A stretch of DNA of 64,000 nucleotides from Pseudomonas sp. Leaf58 (GCF_003627215.1 NZ_CP032677.1:618501-682500), one strand, 5' to 3'; shown: positions 36,951-45,893, numbered from the stretch's first letter. Numbers and translations: made by a program. The notes: generated by a model not told the origin, from the sequence alone.

Positions 36951-39305
36951 ATGCCAAGCTTAACGCGGCCGCGTACCCGTGCGGGCAGGCTGTTGCGCAC
37001 GACACTGCTCGCCATGCTGGTGCTGTTCGGCCTGCTGTGGCTGGCCGACCGGCTCTGGCCGCTGCCTATGCCGGGCGATGACCTGGCTCGGGTGGTGCTG
37101 GCCGAGGACGGTACGCCGTTGTGGCGCTTTGCCGATGCTGATGGCGTGTGGCGTTACCCAGTCAGCCCCGACCAGGTTTCGCCCCTGTACCTGCAGGCGT
37201 TGCTGACCTATGAGGACCGCTGGTTCTACACCCACCCTGGGGTCAACCCGCTAGCCTTGGCACGCGCCGCCTGGCTGAACCTGCGCGGTGGGCGTGTGGT
37301 ATCGGGCGGCAGTACGCTGTCGATGCAGGTGGCACGCCTGCTTGACCCGCATGACCGCACCCTGGCGGGCAAACTGCGCCAGCTGTGGCGTACGGCGCAG
37401 CTGGAATGGCATTTGTCCAAGCGCGAAATCCTGCAGCTCTACCTGGACCGCGCGCCCTTCGGTGGCACCCTGCAGGGCGTTGCGGCTGCCAGCTGGGCCT
37501 ACCTGGGCAAGTCGCCCCTGCACCTGACCCCGGCTGAAGCAGCGCTGTTGGCCGTGCTGCCCCAGGCGCCCAGCCGGCTGCGCCCGGACCGCCACCCCGA
37601 GCGTGCCCAGCGTGCCCGGGACAAGGTGCTGCAACGCCTGGCGCAATACCAGGTGTGGCCGGCACAGCAAATCCGCGAGGCCGCCGAGGAGCCGCTGCTG
37701 CTGGCGCCACGCCAGGAGCCGGCCCTGGCGCCGCTGCTGGCCCGGCGCCTGAACAGCGCCGACAGCCCACCGCTGATCCGCACCACGCTCGACGCCGCGC
37801 TGCAGCGGCGCCTAGAAGACCTGCTGCTGGGTTGGCGCGCGCGGCTGCCAGAGCGCACCTCCGCCGCCATCCTGGTGGTCGAGGCGCAGACCATGGCAGT
37901 GCGTGCCTACTTGGGCTCGATCGACCTGGGTGACGAGCGCCGCTTCGGGCATGTGGACATGGTGCGTTCGCTGCGTTCACCCGGCTCCACCCTCAAGCCG
38001 TTCCTTTACGGCATGGCGCTGGACGACGGCCTGATCCATTCCGAATCGCTGCTGCAAGATGTGCCGCGGCGCTATGGTGATTACCGCCCTGGCAACTTCT
38101 CCATGGGCTTCAGCGGGCCGGTGTCGGCCAGCTCGGCGCTGGCGTTGTCGCTCAACCTGCCGGCGGTGCAGTTGCTGGAGGCTTACGGCCCTAAACGCTT
38201 TGCCGCGCAACTGCGCATGGCCGGCATGCCGTTGATATTGCCGCCCTTGGCCGAGCCCAACCTGTCGTTGATCCTGGGCGGTGCTGGTAGCCGGTTGGAA
38301 GACTTGGTCGGTGGTTACGCGGCGCTGGCGCGGGGTGGCAACAGTGCGCGGGTGCGCCTGCAACCACAGGACCCGTTGCTGGAGCGGCACCTGCTATCGC
38401 CAGGGGCCGCATGGATTATCCGGCGCATCCTCAGCGGCCAGGCGCGCCCCGATCGCGACCCGCATGCCGAACTGGTGCAACGCCCGCAGTTGGCCTGGAA
38501 AACCGGCACCAGCTATGGCTTTCGCGATGCCTGGTCGATTGGCGTGGGCCCGCGTTACCTGATCGGCGTATGGATCGGCCGACCTGACGGCACGCCGGTC
38601 CCCGGGCAGTTCGGCCTGGCTTCGGCGGCGCCGCTGATGCTGCAGGTGCACGACCTGCTGAGCAACCGCGACAGCCAACGTGGCATCGGTGTGCCGGTGC
38701 AGCGGGTGCCGGCGAATGTCGGTGTAGCGGCGATCTGTTGGCCGCTAGGCCAGCCGATTAATAAACAGGACCCCAATTGCCGGCGTCAGCGTTTCGCCTG
38801 GACCCTGGACGGCACCACGCCGCCCACCCTGCAGGCCGCCGACCAGCCGCTGGGCCTGGGCTTGCGTGAGCGCGTGTGGGTCAATGCCCAGGGGCTGCGC
38901 GTGGATGGCAGTTGCCCGGGCGCCAAGGTGCGCGACATCGCCCTCTGGCCGGCCCCGCTGGAGCCTTGGCTAGCGCGTGTCGAGCGGCGTGCGGCGCGCC
39001 TGCCAGCCATCGACCCGGCCTGCCCGCCGCAGGTGCCGGCCAGCGCGCCGCCGCTGTCGATCGTGGGCGTGCGCCCAGGCGACAACTTGCGTCGCCCGGC
39101 CACCAGCAGCGAGCCGTTGCAATTGCAGGTGTCGGCGTTGGGCGGTGGCGGGCGGCGCTGGTGGTTCCTCAATGGCCAGCCATTGGGTGAAAGCCAAGGG
39201 CAGGACAGCCTGGTGGTGCGCTTGCCGCAGGCCGGGCAGGCCGAGCTCAGCGCGTTGGATGAAAGCGGCGAGACGGCACGGGTGACTTTCCAGGTCAGCG
39301 AGTAG
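36951..39305 (+). CDS. pbpC: Penicillin-binding protein 1C
   Basis: 784 residues. A basic N-terminus and one membrane anchor (RTTLLAMLVLFGLLWLADRLW) are followed by a glycosyltransferase (GT51) domain with the catalytic Glu in TYEDRWFYTHPGVNPLALARA, a transpeptidase domain with SPGSTLKPF (SxxK) and KTGTS, and a C-terminal BiPBP-type extension (SIVGVRPGDNLRRP..LSALDESGETARVTFQV). It polymerises glycan strands at the inner membrane. ATG 36951 was chosen for the basic start of the membrane anchor; GTG/ATG alternatives upstream are possible. The neighbour yfhM fits the known pbpC-yfhM partnership. Confidence 0.92.
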   Translation: MPSLTRPRTRAGRLLRTTLLAMLVLFGLLWLADRLWPLPMPGDDLARVVLAEDGTPLWRFADADGVWRYPVSPDQVSPLYLQALLTYEDRWFYTHPGVNPLALARAAWLNLRGGRVVSGGSTLSMQVARLLDPHDRTLAGKLRQLWRTAQLEWHLSKREILQLYLDRAPFGGTLQGVAAASWAYLGKSPLHLTPAEAALLAVLPQAPSRLRPDRHPERAQRARDKVLQRLAQYQVWPAQQIREAAEEPLLLAPRQEPALAPLLARRLNSADSPPLIRTTLDAALQRRLEDLLLGWRARLPERTSAAILVVEAQTMAVRAYLGSIDLGDERRFGHVDMVRSLRSPGSTLKPFLYGMALDDGLIHSESLLQDVPRRYGDYRPGNFSMGFSGPVSASSALALSLNLPAVQLLEAYGPKRFAAQLRMAGMPLILPPLAEPNLSLILGGAGSRLEDLVGGYAALARGGNSARVRLQPQDPLLERHLLSPGAAWIIRRILSGQARPDRDPHAELVQRPQLAWKTGTSYGFRDAWSIGVGPRYLIGVWIGRPDGTPVPGQFGLASAAPLMLQVHDLLSNRDSQRGIGVPVQRVPANVGVAAICWPLGQPINKQDPNCRRQRFAWTLDGTTPPTLQAADQPLGLGLRERVWVNAQGLRVDGSCPGAKVRDIALWPAPLEPWLARVERRAARLPAIDPACPPQVPASAPPLSIVGVRPGDNLRRPATSSEPLQLQVSALGGGGRRWWFLNGQPLGESQGQDSLVVRLPQAGQAELSALDESGETARVTFQVSE

Positions 39306-39398
39306 CCGTTCGACGGCGCGCTGGCCAGCACCTACGCTTGCAGGTGACGGGTGTGAGCGGCTGGCGCCCCGCACACTCAAGGGAACATGGAGCACCCT

Positions 39399-41063
39399 AT
39401 GCGTCCTCTGGCCGTGCCCCTGTTGTTGCTGCCTTGGGCGCTGGCGGCCCAGGGCGAACCGTTGCCAGGTTTTCTCGACAGCCATGAATACCAACGTCGC
39501 CTGCCCAGCAGCAACCTGCCGCTAGAGGCCTACCGCCCCGTCAGCCCCAACCTGCAGGTGACAGACCCGCGTGCCGGTAGCCCCGCCTGGGCGCCTGCAG
39601 ATACCCGGCTGGTGCTGCATAAAGTGCGCTTCGAGGGGGGTACGGTGTTCCCCTTGAGCGACCTGCGTGAGCACTACCAGCCGCTGATCGGGCATGAGAC
39701 CACCTTGGGCGAGCTGCAGCAGTACACCGAGCGCCTGACCCAGCGCTACCGGCAGGAGGGTTACCTGCTGTCATACGCCTTGTTGCCGCCACAGGACGTG
39801 GCTGATGGCCGGGTCAATGTGGTACTGGTCGAAGGTTACCTCCGCGATTGCCATGTGGATGGCGATATCGGCCCGGCCAGCGCCTACCTCCAGCAGCTGC
39901 TGGCCCGCCTTGAAGCCGAACGCCCACTGACCCGGGAAACGCTGGAGCGCTACCTGGGCCTGGCCGCGCGGCTGCCAGGGGTGACGATAGCGGCGCAACT
40001 GGCAGTGGCGCAAACCACCGATGGCGCCGCCCACCTGACCGTGCAGGCGCGCCGCAAGCCGTTCAGCGCCGCGGCTACCTTGGCCGATGGCAATCGTGAC
40101 GATAGCCAGGCGCTGCTGACGGCAACCAGCAACGCGCAAACCCGCTTTGCCGAGCAAATCGAGGCCAGCCTGCTGCTGCCCCCCGGGGATGACCAGGCCT
40201 ATTACCAGCGCCTGGTCTACAGCCAGTACCTGGACGCTGGGGGCAGCCAACTGCTGCTGTCGGCGTCGCGCTACCGCAGTGAGCCTGGCACGCGTATTCG
40301 CCTGGACGATGGCAGCGACATCACCCGCAAACGTGACAGCCAGCGCTATGCAATCGGCCTGCGCCAGCCGGTGATCATCAGGCCGGAGGAATGGATGACG
40401 GTGGAGGGGCAGTTGTATTCGGTCAGCGAGCACGCCGAGGACCGGGCGGGTGAGCTGTCAGCGGAGCGGCAGTACGACACCTACGTACGCGCGCTTTCAT
40501 TCGCGGGCGACTGGCGCAAACAGGAAACGCACCGCTTGCGCATTGTCAGCGCCGGGGTCTATCAGGGCCTGGACTACCTGGGGGCACGCAGTGACGCTGA
40601 CGAAGACATGGACTTCCTGCGGTTGCGGCTTTCGGGGTTGCAGAGTGATGCGCTGCTCGATAACGGGCAGGGCGTGGTGTCCGGGGCGTTGTACTGGAGT
40701 GATGACCGGCTGCCTGACAGTGAGCGGGTAGGGTTTGGTGGGCAGAATTTCGGGCGTGGCTACCCGCGCGACCAGGCCGACGGGGATAAGGGCTGGGGGG
40801 CGGCTTACGAGGTGAACTACAGCCTGCGGGGCCACCGGTTGGCGTTGGTGCAGCCCTATGCGGCAGTGGATGCGGCACAGGCTTGGCACAACCGGGGGCC
40901 GGTGGAGGATGCCCATTTGGCCTCGGTGGCATTAGGGGTGCGGTTGGGCGATGGGCGCTTGTTCAATGTAGCGCTGGAGGTGGCGAAGCCTTTGGCGGAT
41001 GTAGCTTTGGATAGCCTGGACCGCAGCCCTCGGCTGACCTTGAGTATCGGCGTTCAGATGTAA
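39399..41063 (+). CDS. TpsB-type outer-membrane transporter (ShlB/FhaC/HecB family)
   Basis: 554 residues. A signal peptide (MRPLAVPLLLLPWALAAQGE) is followed by two POTRA domains (first at LVLHKVRFEGGTVFPLSDLREHY to VNVVLVEGYL) and a beta-barrel region rich in alternating polar/hydrophobic strands and ending VALEVAKPLADVALDSLDRSPRLTLSIGVQM. This is the translocator half of a two-partner secretion system. I chose ATG 39399, six bases after GGAG; an ATG at 39387 is too close to AGGGA. No TpsA exoprotein gene lies on either side, so the partner must be elsewhere or lost. Confidence 0.85.
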   Translation: MRPLAVPLLLLPWALAAQGEPLPGFLDSHEYQRRLPSSNLPLEAYRPVSPNLQVTDPRAGSPAWAPADTRLVLHKVRFEGGTVFPLSDLREHYQPLIGHETTLGELQQYTERLTQRYRQEGYLLSYALLPPQDVADGRVNVVLVEGYLRDCHVDGDIGPASAYLQQLLARLEAERPLTRETLERYLGLAARLPGVTIAAQLAVAQTTDGAAHLTVQARRKPFSAAATLADGNRDDSQALLTATSNAQTRFAEQIEASLLLPPGDDQAYYQRLVYSQYLDAGGSQLLLSASRYRSEPGTRIRLDDGSDITRKRDSQRYAIGLRQPVIIRPEEWMTVEGQLYSVSEHAEDRAGELSAERQYDTYVRALSFAGDWRKQETHRLRIVSAGVYQGLDYLGARSDADEDMDFLRLRLSGLQSDALLDNGQGVVSGALYWSDDRLPDSERVGFGGQNFGRGYPRDQADGDKGWGAAYEVNYSLRGHRLALVQPYAAVDAAQAWHNRGPVEDAHLASVALGVRLGDGRLFNVALEVAKPLADVALDSLDRSPRLTLSIGVQM

Positions 41064-41079
41064 GCGGCAATGTGGGCGA

Positions 41080-41096
41080 GGGCTGTCAAGCAGCCC
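41080..41096 (+). terminator. Weak hairpin after the TpsB gene
   Basis: GGGCTG-TCAAG-CAGCCC, 17 bp after the stop. The stem is short and lacks a T run. Confidence 0.4.
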
Positions 41097-41116
41097 CAGA
41101 ATTTTCCAGCCAACCG

Positions 41117-41893
41117 TCAATGGGTGGTAAGCCGCTGATGCACCGGTGAAGAACTGGGCGTTAGCGCCAATGCCAGCTGCGTGCGGTTGTGCATGTGCGT
41201 CAGTCGCAGTACCTGCGACACATACAGCTTCACGGTATTTTCGGTAATGCCCAGTTCACAGGCGATCTGGTAATTGGTCTTGCCCTTGCTCACCAGGCGT
41301 GCCACTTCCAACTGGCGTGGCGACAGCTTCTCGAACACCGCTGGCAGCTCGCTTTCAGCCTCTTCCACATCACCGGCGCGCCGGTGGACGCCCTGGCCGC
41401 GGGCTCTTTCCAAGTCCTGATACAGCTCGTCCACCGAGCTGGCGAGGTCATGCAAGCGCTGATTCAGCCCGCCCAAGTCGCTCAGGCTGCGCTGGCGCTC
41501 TAGTACCACCTGTTCCTGGCGGCGAACGCCTTCCAGCAATTCATCGAGGTCCATGGGCTTCTGGTAGTAGTCTGCAAAGCCCTCGCGCAACGCTCGGATC
41601 ACGTCCTGCTTTTCCGCTCGCCCAGTCACCATGATGGCCTCGAACTTGCGTTGGTTGCCGTCGACTTCTTTCAATGCACGTACCAGCTCGATGCCGTCAC
41701 GCCCGGGCATATGCAGGTCGCAGATAACCAGGCCAATGGCTGGGTCTGCCGCATAGCGCTCGATGGCCTCGTCGGTGGAATAGGCGGGCGCGCAGCCATA
41801 GCCCTTGGATTCGAGGAACTCACACAATTGTTCGACAATGACCGGTTGGTCATCAACCAACAGAATCTTTACGCCGCTTACGGGTCTGGACAC
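41117..41893 (-). CDS. pprB: PprB-like response regulator with LuxR-type DNA-binding domain
   Basis: 258 residues. A receiver domain has the acidic pair KILLVDDQPVIV, the phosphoacceptor Asp in VICDLHMPGRDGIEL and the switch Lys in YYQKPMDL. A coiled linker follows, then a LuxR helix-turn-helix (LSPRQLEVARLVSKGKTNYQIACELGITENTVKLYVSQVL). I chose GTG 41893 because AGGGAG lies six bases upstream; the first in-frame start at 41920 has none. The next gene encodes an FppA-like prepilin peptidase. In P. aeruginosa the same pair (PprB and FppA) adjoins the Tad/Flp pilus genes and PprA kinase; here neither is present in the window. The symbol is by resemblance and context. Confidence 0.7.
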   Translation of the reverse strand: MSRPVSGVKILLVDDQPVIVEQLCEFLESKGYGCAPAYSTDEAIERYAADPAIGLVICDLHMPGRDGIELVRALKEVDGNQRKFEAIMVTGRAEKQDVIRALREGFADYYQKPMDLDELLEGVRRQEQVVLERQRSLSDLGGLNQRLHDLASSVDELYQDLERARGQGVHRRAGDVEEAESELPAVFEKLSPRQLEVARLVSKGKTNYQIACELGITENTVKLYVSQVLRLTHMHNRTQLALALTPSSSPVHQRLTTH

Positions 41894-42013
41894 GGTCAAC
41901 TCCCTGTTTGTATACGGCACTGCTCCCGGGCCAGACGCTCTGGCAAACTAAAAAATAGACGTAGGTGGCAACTTTGTACAAGTCGTGTACAAGCCACCCG
42001 ACTGTGGGCTTGC

Positions 42014-42484
42014 TCATTGGGTCCATACCGCTGTTAGCAAAAAGCCGGTGAGCACATACGGGACAAATGCTTGTTTGTCGCCCATTTCTTCGGTCAGGGC
42101 CTGCAACCGTTTTTTTACTTTAGGGTTGAGCAGGGTCCACAGGCGCCGGCGGGTGAGCAGCCACACCAGTACGCTGACACCGGCGCCGATGAAGGTGCCG
42201 AGCACGTATTGCGGGCTGGTTGCCAACGCCAGGGCGCCCATCAGCTTGACGTCATCGGCGCCGAAACGGCCGAGCATGTAGCCAGGCAGGGTCAGCAACA
42301 TGACGATGGCCAACCCCCAGCCGGCATCGCTGGCATCGGCGCCGATCCAGGTGTGGCCGGTGGCGAACAGCCAGACCAAGGCGCAGGTAGCCACGCCCAC
42401 GGTCAGCAAGTTGGATATCTGGCGTTGACGCACGTCCTGTTCGGAGCACAAGGCAAGCCACATCAGGAGAACAATGCTTTGCAT
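42014..42484 (-). CDS. fppA: Prepilin peptidase, FppA/TadV type
   Basis: 156 residues, much shorter than PilD (about 290) and lacking its zinc-binding N-domain. Aspartic-protease motifs are CSEQDVRQRQISN near the N-terminus and the GxGD-like GADDVKLMGALALAT. It has four to five membrane helices. The FppA/TadV class processes the Flp prepilin and TadE/F pseudopilins of Tad pili. ATG 42484 is chosen (MQSIVLLMW); AAGGCGA lies seven bases upstream. It is upstream of the PprB-like gene and read toward it. Nothing else of a Tad locus is in the window. Confidence 0.75.
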   Translation of the reverse strand: MQSIVLLMWLALCSEQDVRQRQISNLLTVGVATCALVWLFATGHTWIGADASDAGWGLAIVMLLTLPGYMLGRFGADDVKLMGALALATSPQYVLGTFIGAGVSVLVWLLTRRRLWTLLNPKVKKRLQALTEEMGDKQAFVPYVLTGFLLTAVWTQ

Positions 42485-42556
42485 TGGCAGGTCGCCTTTC
42501 CCAGTTGTTGAACACATCTACCCGGTCAGTCAGGTTTCCTTAAGTGAAGATAGACC

Positions 42557-42580
42557 GGTGGGAGCGGGCTTGCCCGCGAA
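42557..42580 (-). repeat. Partial REP element
   Basis: GGTGGGAGCGGG, CTTG, CCCGCGAA, without the outer CTCTTC arm. In the gap between fppA and the DUF4136 lipoprotein gene. The remaining gap 42485-42662 shows no gene. Confidence 0.7.
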
Positions 42581-42662
42581 CAATCCAACGCGCAGGCGGA
42601 AACCGGCTGTGCCGCTGTTCGCTGCGGCCCGACACCCCCGATAAACCCACGCCCAAAACCCT

Positions 42663-43232
42663 CTATTTCTTGCTGCCGGGTGGGTAGTTGGCCAGCACTT
42701 TGGACACGGTGTTGTGGATTGCGCTGTTGCGTTCTTCCGGGCTTGGCGGGTAGTTGTTCATGATTTGCTCGGCACTGCCGCGCCACACCAGCTTGCCGTC
42801 ATGGCCATCGAACATGTCGACCTGAATAGTCGCGACCTTGTAGTCGACACTGCGGGTTTCGTTGTACATCGGGCCACCCCAGTAGCCGCCCCAGTAGCCC
42901 CCCCAGCCACCGCCGTAGTTGGTAGTGATCTGTTGTTGGCGCTGCTCGACGATCAGGTACGTACGGACTGTCAGGTCTGGCCGGGCGCCGCCTTGCACCG
43001 GCCGCAGGCCACGCTGGTCGAGCTGGTCGGCGACCGCCTGGCGAATACGCTGTTCGGTCAGGTCGCTTTTGATCCGCGGGTCGTCCGGGCGGTATTGCAG
43101 GCCCGGCTCCTGCCACGCCCAGCTGCGGTAGGCGGCAAAATCACGGCTGGCATCGAAATCCTGCTGGACGTTATTGCTGGAGCAGGCAGCCAGCAATAAC
43201 GCGCATGACAATAGAAAGAGACGGCGCAACAT
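42663..43232 (-). CDS. DUF4136 lipoprotein (second of a tandem pair)
   Basis: 189 residues. Signal sequence with lipobox LAAC (MLRRLFLLSCALLLAAC); the mature protein has the DUF4136 features FDASRDFAAYRSWAW, an Arg/Gln-rich block, a Gly/Tyr/Trp-rich insert (GGWGGYWGGYWGGPMYNETRS) and VATIQVDMFDGHDGKLVWRGSAE near the end. GGAG lies seven bases before the ATG. It follows the paralogue at 43252-43887 by 19 bp. Function unknown. Confidence 0.88.
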   Translation of the reverse strand: MLRRLFLLSCALLLAACSSNNVQQDFDASRDFAAYRSWAWQEPGLQYRPDDPRIKSDLTEQRIRQAVADQLDQRGLRPVQGGARPDLTVRTYLIVEQRQQQITTNYGGGWGGYWGGYWGGPMYNETRSVDYKVATIQVDMFDGHDGKLVWRGSAEQIMNNYPPSPEERNSAIHNTVSKVLANYPPGSKK

Positions 43233-43251
43233 GATGGTTCTCCGTTAGGCA

Positions 43252-43887
43252 TTAACTGGGAGGATAGCCGTTGAGCGCCTTGTGCACTGAATCGCGCAAG
43301 GCGCTTTCGCGTTCACGCGGCGAGTCCTTGTCGCTGCCGCTTTCGGCGCTGGCGCTCCATACCGGTTGGCCGTTGCGGGCGTCGTACAGGTCGATGCGCA
43401 CGACCATCACCTCCACCTCGTAGGTGCGCACGATAGGCACGCTGGCATAGGCCCCATAGCCATTACGGTAGCCGCCATAGCCGACACCGCCATAGGGGTA
43501 CGGGCCGTAGTAGGGGTCGTAGGCATCGTAGTCACGCACCTGGCGCAAGCGCTTTTCCAGGCGTATGTCGGCGCTGACCAGCAAGTCGCCGGGGCCGCCG
43601 CGGGCGGGGCGCAGGCCATGTTGGTCGAGCGCGCCGCTGACCGCATCGGCCAGTTGCGCCGGGTCGGTATCGACCGAGCCGCTGGGCAACTGGCCGTCAC
43701 GCCAGCTCCAGCTGCGGTAGTGCCCGTAATCACGGGCGGGGGCCGGGTAGGCACTGGCATCGAAGGTAGTGGCCGCCTGGGCAGGGGCTGCTGGTAAAGG
43801 GCGGCTGCTGGCCACATAGGGGTTGCTGCCCTGGCAGCCAGCCAGGGCAAGCGGCAGCAGCGCCAGGCACAACAGACGGTACGGCAT
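43252..43887 (-). CDS. DUF4136 lipoprotein (first of a tandem pair)
   Basis: 211 residues. Signal sequence with lipobox LAGC. The mature part repeats the pattern of the next gene: [36 protein letters not shown], a Tyr/Gly-rich insert ([18 protein letters not shown]) and [24 protein letters not shown], both genes ending in a YPP tail. The two probably arose by tandem duplication and are transcribed together. Confidence 0.88.
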   Translation of the reverse strand: MPYRLLCLALLPLALAGCQGSNPYVASSRPLPAAPAQAATTFDASAYPAPARDYGHYRSWSWRDGQLPSGSVDTDPAQLADAVSGALDQHGLRPARGGPGDLLVSADIRLEKRLRQVRDYDAYDPYYGPYPYGGVGYGGYRNGYGAYASVPIVRTYEVEVMVVRIDLYDARNGQPVWSASAESGSDKDSPRERESALRDSVHKALNGYPPS

Positions 43888-43907
43888 TTAGTCCTCCGGC
43901 GGGCGAG

Positions 43908-44657
43908 TCAGCGGGGGCGGCAGACCCAGTGCAGGTAGCGGCCGAGCCCAGCGAAACTGGGATGTCGACGGTAGGCCAGTTCCATTTCCAGCAGGTCGAG
44001 CAACTCGGCCTTGCCTTGGAATTCCTTGGGCATGTAGTCGTGGAACACCCGCACGCCGCTTTCGCTTTCAACCTGCCACATAGGATCAAGTTGCGCCCGG
44101 AGCTCGCGTGGATCAAGTGGTTTCTGTGGGGTGAGGCTCTGCTTTTCACCCTCCAGTCGGTTGCTGCGCAACTTGCGGAAATGGCCCTTGAGCAGGTTGC
44201 GGTAGACCAGTGCATCGCGGTTGTAGAAGGCCAGCGACAACCACCCGGAAGGGGCCGTGAGTTGGTGCAGCACCGGCAGGATGGTTTCAGGTTCGGCCAG
44301 CCATTCGAGCACGGCGTGGCACAACACCAGATCGTAGGGTTCGGTCAGCTGGCCAAGCAGGTCTTGCCAGGGCGCCTGGATGAAGGTGGCTGTTTGGCCG
44401 GCCTCGGCAAAGCGCGCGCGCGCGCCGTCGAGCATCGGCGCGGCGGGTTCGGCCAGGGTCAACTGGTGGCCACGTTGTGCCAGCCACAAGGCCATGTGGC
44501 CCAGCCCGGCACCAATGTCGAGGATGCGCAGCGGGCGCTCGGGCAGGGCCTCGGCCAGGTCGGCCTGCAGCACGGCCAGGCGGATCGCGCCTTTGGCACC
44601 GCCGTAGATTTTCTCGGCAAAGCGGGTGGCCAGCTCATCGAAATGACGGTCGTTCAT
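43908..44657 (-). CDS. cmoM: tRNA 5-carboxymethoxyuridine methyltransferase CmoM
   Basis: 249 residues. A SAM-dependent methyltransferase with motif I ILDIGAGLGHMALWLAQRGHQ, then LAEPAAPMLDGARAR and DLVLCHAVLEWL. The C-terminal LKGHFRKLRSNRLEGEKQSLTPQKPLDPRELRAQLDPMW is typical of CmoM (formerly SmtA/YcbJ). It methylates cmo5U34 in wobble positions of tRNAs. Start overlaps the stop of the next upstream gene by 4 bp. Confidence 0.92.
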   Translation of the reverse strand: MNDRHFDELATRFAEKIYGGAKGAIRLAVLQADLAEALPERPLRILDIGAGLGHMALWLAQRGHQLTLAEPAAPMLDGARARFAEAGQTATFIQAPWQDLLGQLTEPYDLVLCHAVLEWLAEPETILPVLHQLTAPSGWLSLAFYNRDALVYRNLLKGHFRKLRSNRLEGEKQSLTPQKPLDPRELRAQLDPMWQVESESGVRVFHDYMPKEFQGKAELLDLLEMELAYRRHPSFAGLGRYLHWVCRPR

Positions 44658-44959
44658 CGGGCGAAGCGCCTCTCGCTGTCGGCCAGTTTGGCCCGCACCA
44701 CCTGGTCCATGTCCAGGCCCAGCTCACTGCACAGCAGCAACAGGTAGAGCACCACATCCCCGACTTCCTGGCCGGCGTGGGCCAGTTTGTCGGCGGGCAG
44801 CTGGCGCGATTGGTCTTCGCTCAGCCACTGGAAGATTTCCACCAGCTCGGCCATTTCGACGCTGGCGGCCATGGCCAAGTTTTTCGGGCTGTGGAAGCCA
44901 CGCCAGTCGTTGTTGTCGCGGATCTGGTGCAGGCGTAGGGTGAGTTCTTGCAGGTTCAT
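44654..44959 (-). CDS. MazG-like nucleotide pyrophosphohydrolase
   Basis: 101 residues. The metal-binding helices carry EMAELVEIFQWL (ExxE-type) and EVGDVVLYLLLLC (ExxD). It fits the MazG-like dCTP/dNTP pyrophosphatase family of short, all-helical proteins. Its 3' end overlaps cmoM by 4 bp, so the two genes are coupled. Start is ATG 44959, at the end of the conserved MNLQELTLRLHQIRD. Confidence 0.88.
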   Translation of the reverse strand: MNLQELTLRLHQIRDNNDWRGFHSPKNLAMAASVEMAELVEIFQWLSEDQSRQLPADKLAHAGQEVGDVVLYLLLLCSELGLDMDQVVRAKLADSERRFAR

Positions 44960-45041
44960 CGGGGGTCTCCTAGTGCTGCATAGCTTCTGCGCAGGCCCGA
45001 TGCAAAGCAAGCGCATACCGCCAAGCCAGGCAAGGCCGCGC

Positions 45042-45893
45042 CTACAAGGGAGCCCAGCGCCCGACCATATGCAGTACCCCGCCGTGCCCATCCAGCCGCA
45101 GCGCCCCCTCGGGCCCGGCCTCACTGGCACTGAGCACCACCTCCGACGGCAACCGCACTGGCTTGCGGAAATCCACCTCGAAGGCATAGCCACCGTGCGG
45201 CAGGTGCCCGCGTAACGCTGACAAGGCCATGGCCTTGCTCCACATGCCGTGGGCAATGGCCGTGGGGAAGCCGAACAGCCGCGCACTGGTGGCGCTGAGG
45301 TGGATAGGGTTGTAATCCCCGCAGACCTTGGCATAACGCCGGCCGATGTCACTGTCGGCATACCAACGGGTCGCTTCAGGCAATGGCTCAGGTTCACCTT
45401 CGCCAGCTTCGCCAGGCTCACCTTCCAGCTTTAGCCCACGCACCAGCATGCGGCTGGTCTCGCGCCAGAGCAGGCCGATGCCGTCTGCCGCCTCGGTAAC
45501 CAGGTCGAAGGTGCCGCCCTTGGCATGGGGCTGCAGATTGTCCGCATGCACCGCAAAGCGCAGCCCTTCGATAGCGCCCAGGGGGCGCAGCACTTCGATG
45601 CGGTTGTGCAGGTGCACCATGCCGAGCAACGGGAAAGGGAAGTCGCGGGCGGTCATCAATTGCAACTGGAGCGTGAACGCCATGACATGGGGATAAGTAC
45701 CCGGCAGGCGGCCATCGTCAGTGAAGTGGCACAGCCGCCGATAAGCGGCCAGGTTGCCTGGCTGGAGGTGGATGAAACAGCGCAGGCCGTTGGCGGGCAG
45801 TGGGTCACCGCTGATGGTGCGCTTGCTGGCCGCGCGCAGGTACAAGCTGGCGCGCGAAGCCGGGCTGTGCAGGTCGTGCCAGTGTCGGTTCAT
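45042..45893 (-). CDS. MaoC-like enoyl-CoA hydratase
   Basis: 283 residues, double hot-dog type. The C-terminal hot-dog has the hydratase-2-like motif DIGRRYAKVCGDYNPIHLS (catalytic Asp/His) and FPTAIAHGMWSKAMA. The N-terminal half is a degenerate hot-dog. It would hydrate trans-2-enoyl thioesters to (R)-3-hydroxy products. It is 2 bp downstream of the SDR gene and on the same strand, so the two form an operon. Confidence 0.8.
   Translation of the reverse strand: MNRHWHDLHSPASRASLYLRAASKRTISGDPLPANGLRCFIHLQPGNLAAYRRLCHFTDDGRLPGTYPHVMAFTLQLQLMTARDFPFPLLGMVHLHNRIEVLRPLGAIEGLRFAVHADNLQPHAKGGTFDLVTEAADGIGLLWRETSRMLVRGLKLEGEPGEAGEGEPEPLPEATRWYADSDIGRRYAKVCGDYNPIHLSATSARLFGFPTAIAHGMWSKAMALSALRGHLPHGGYAFEVDFRKPVRLPSEVVLSASEAGPEGALRLDGHGGVLHMVGRWAPL

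Noticed and set aside
41894..41920. PprB-like start at 41920
   Set aside because: The first in-frame start is a GTG without a ribosome-binding site; GTG 41893 has AGGGAG six bases upstream.
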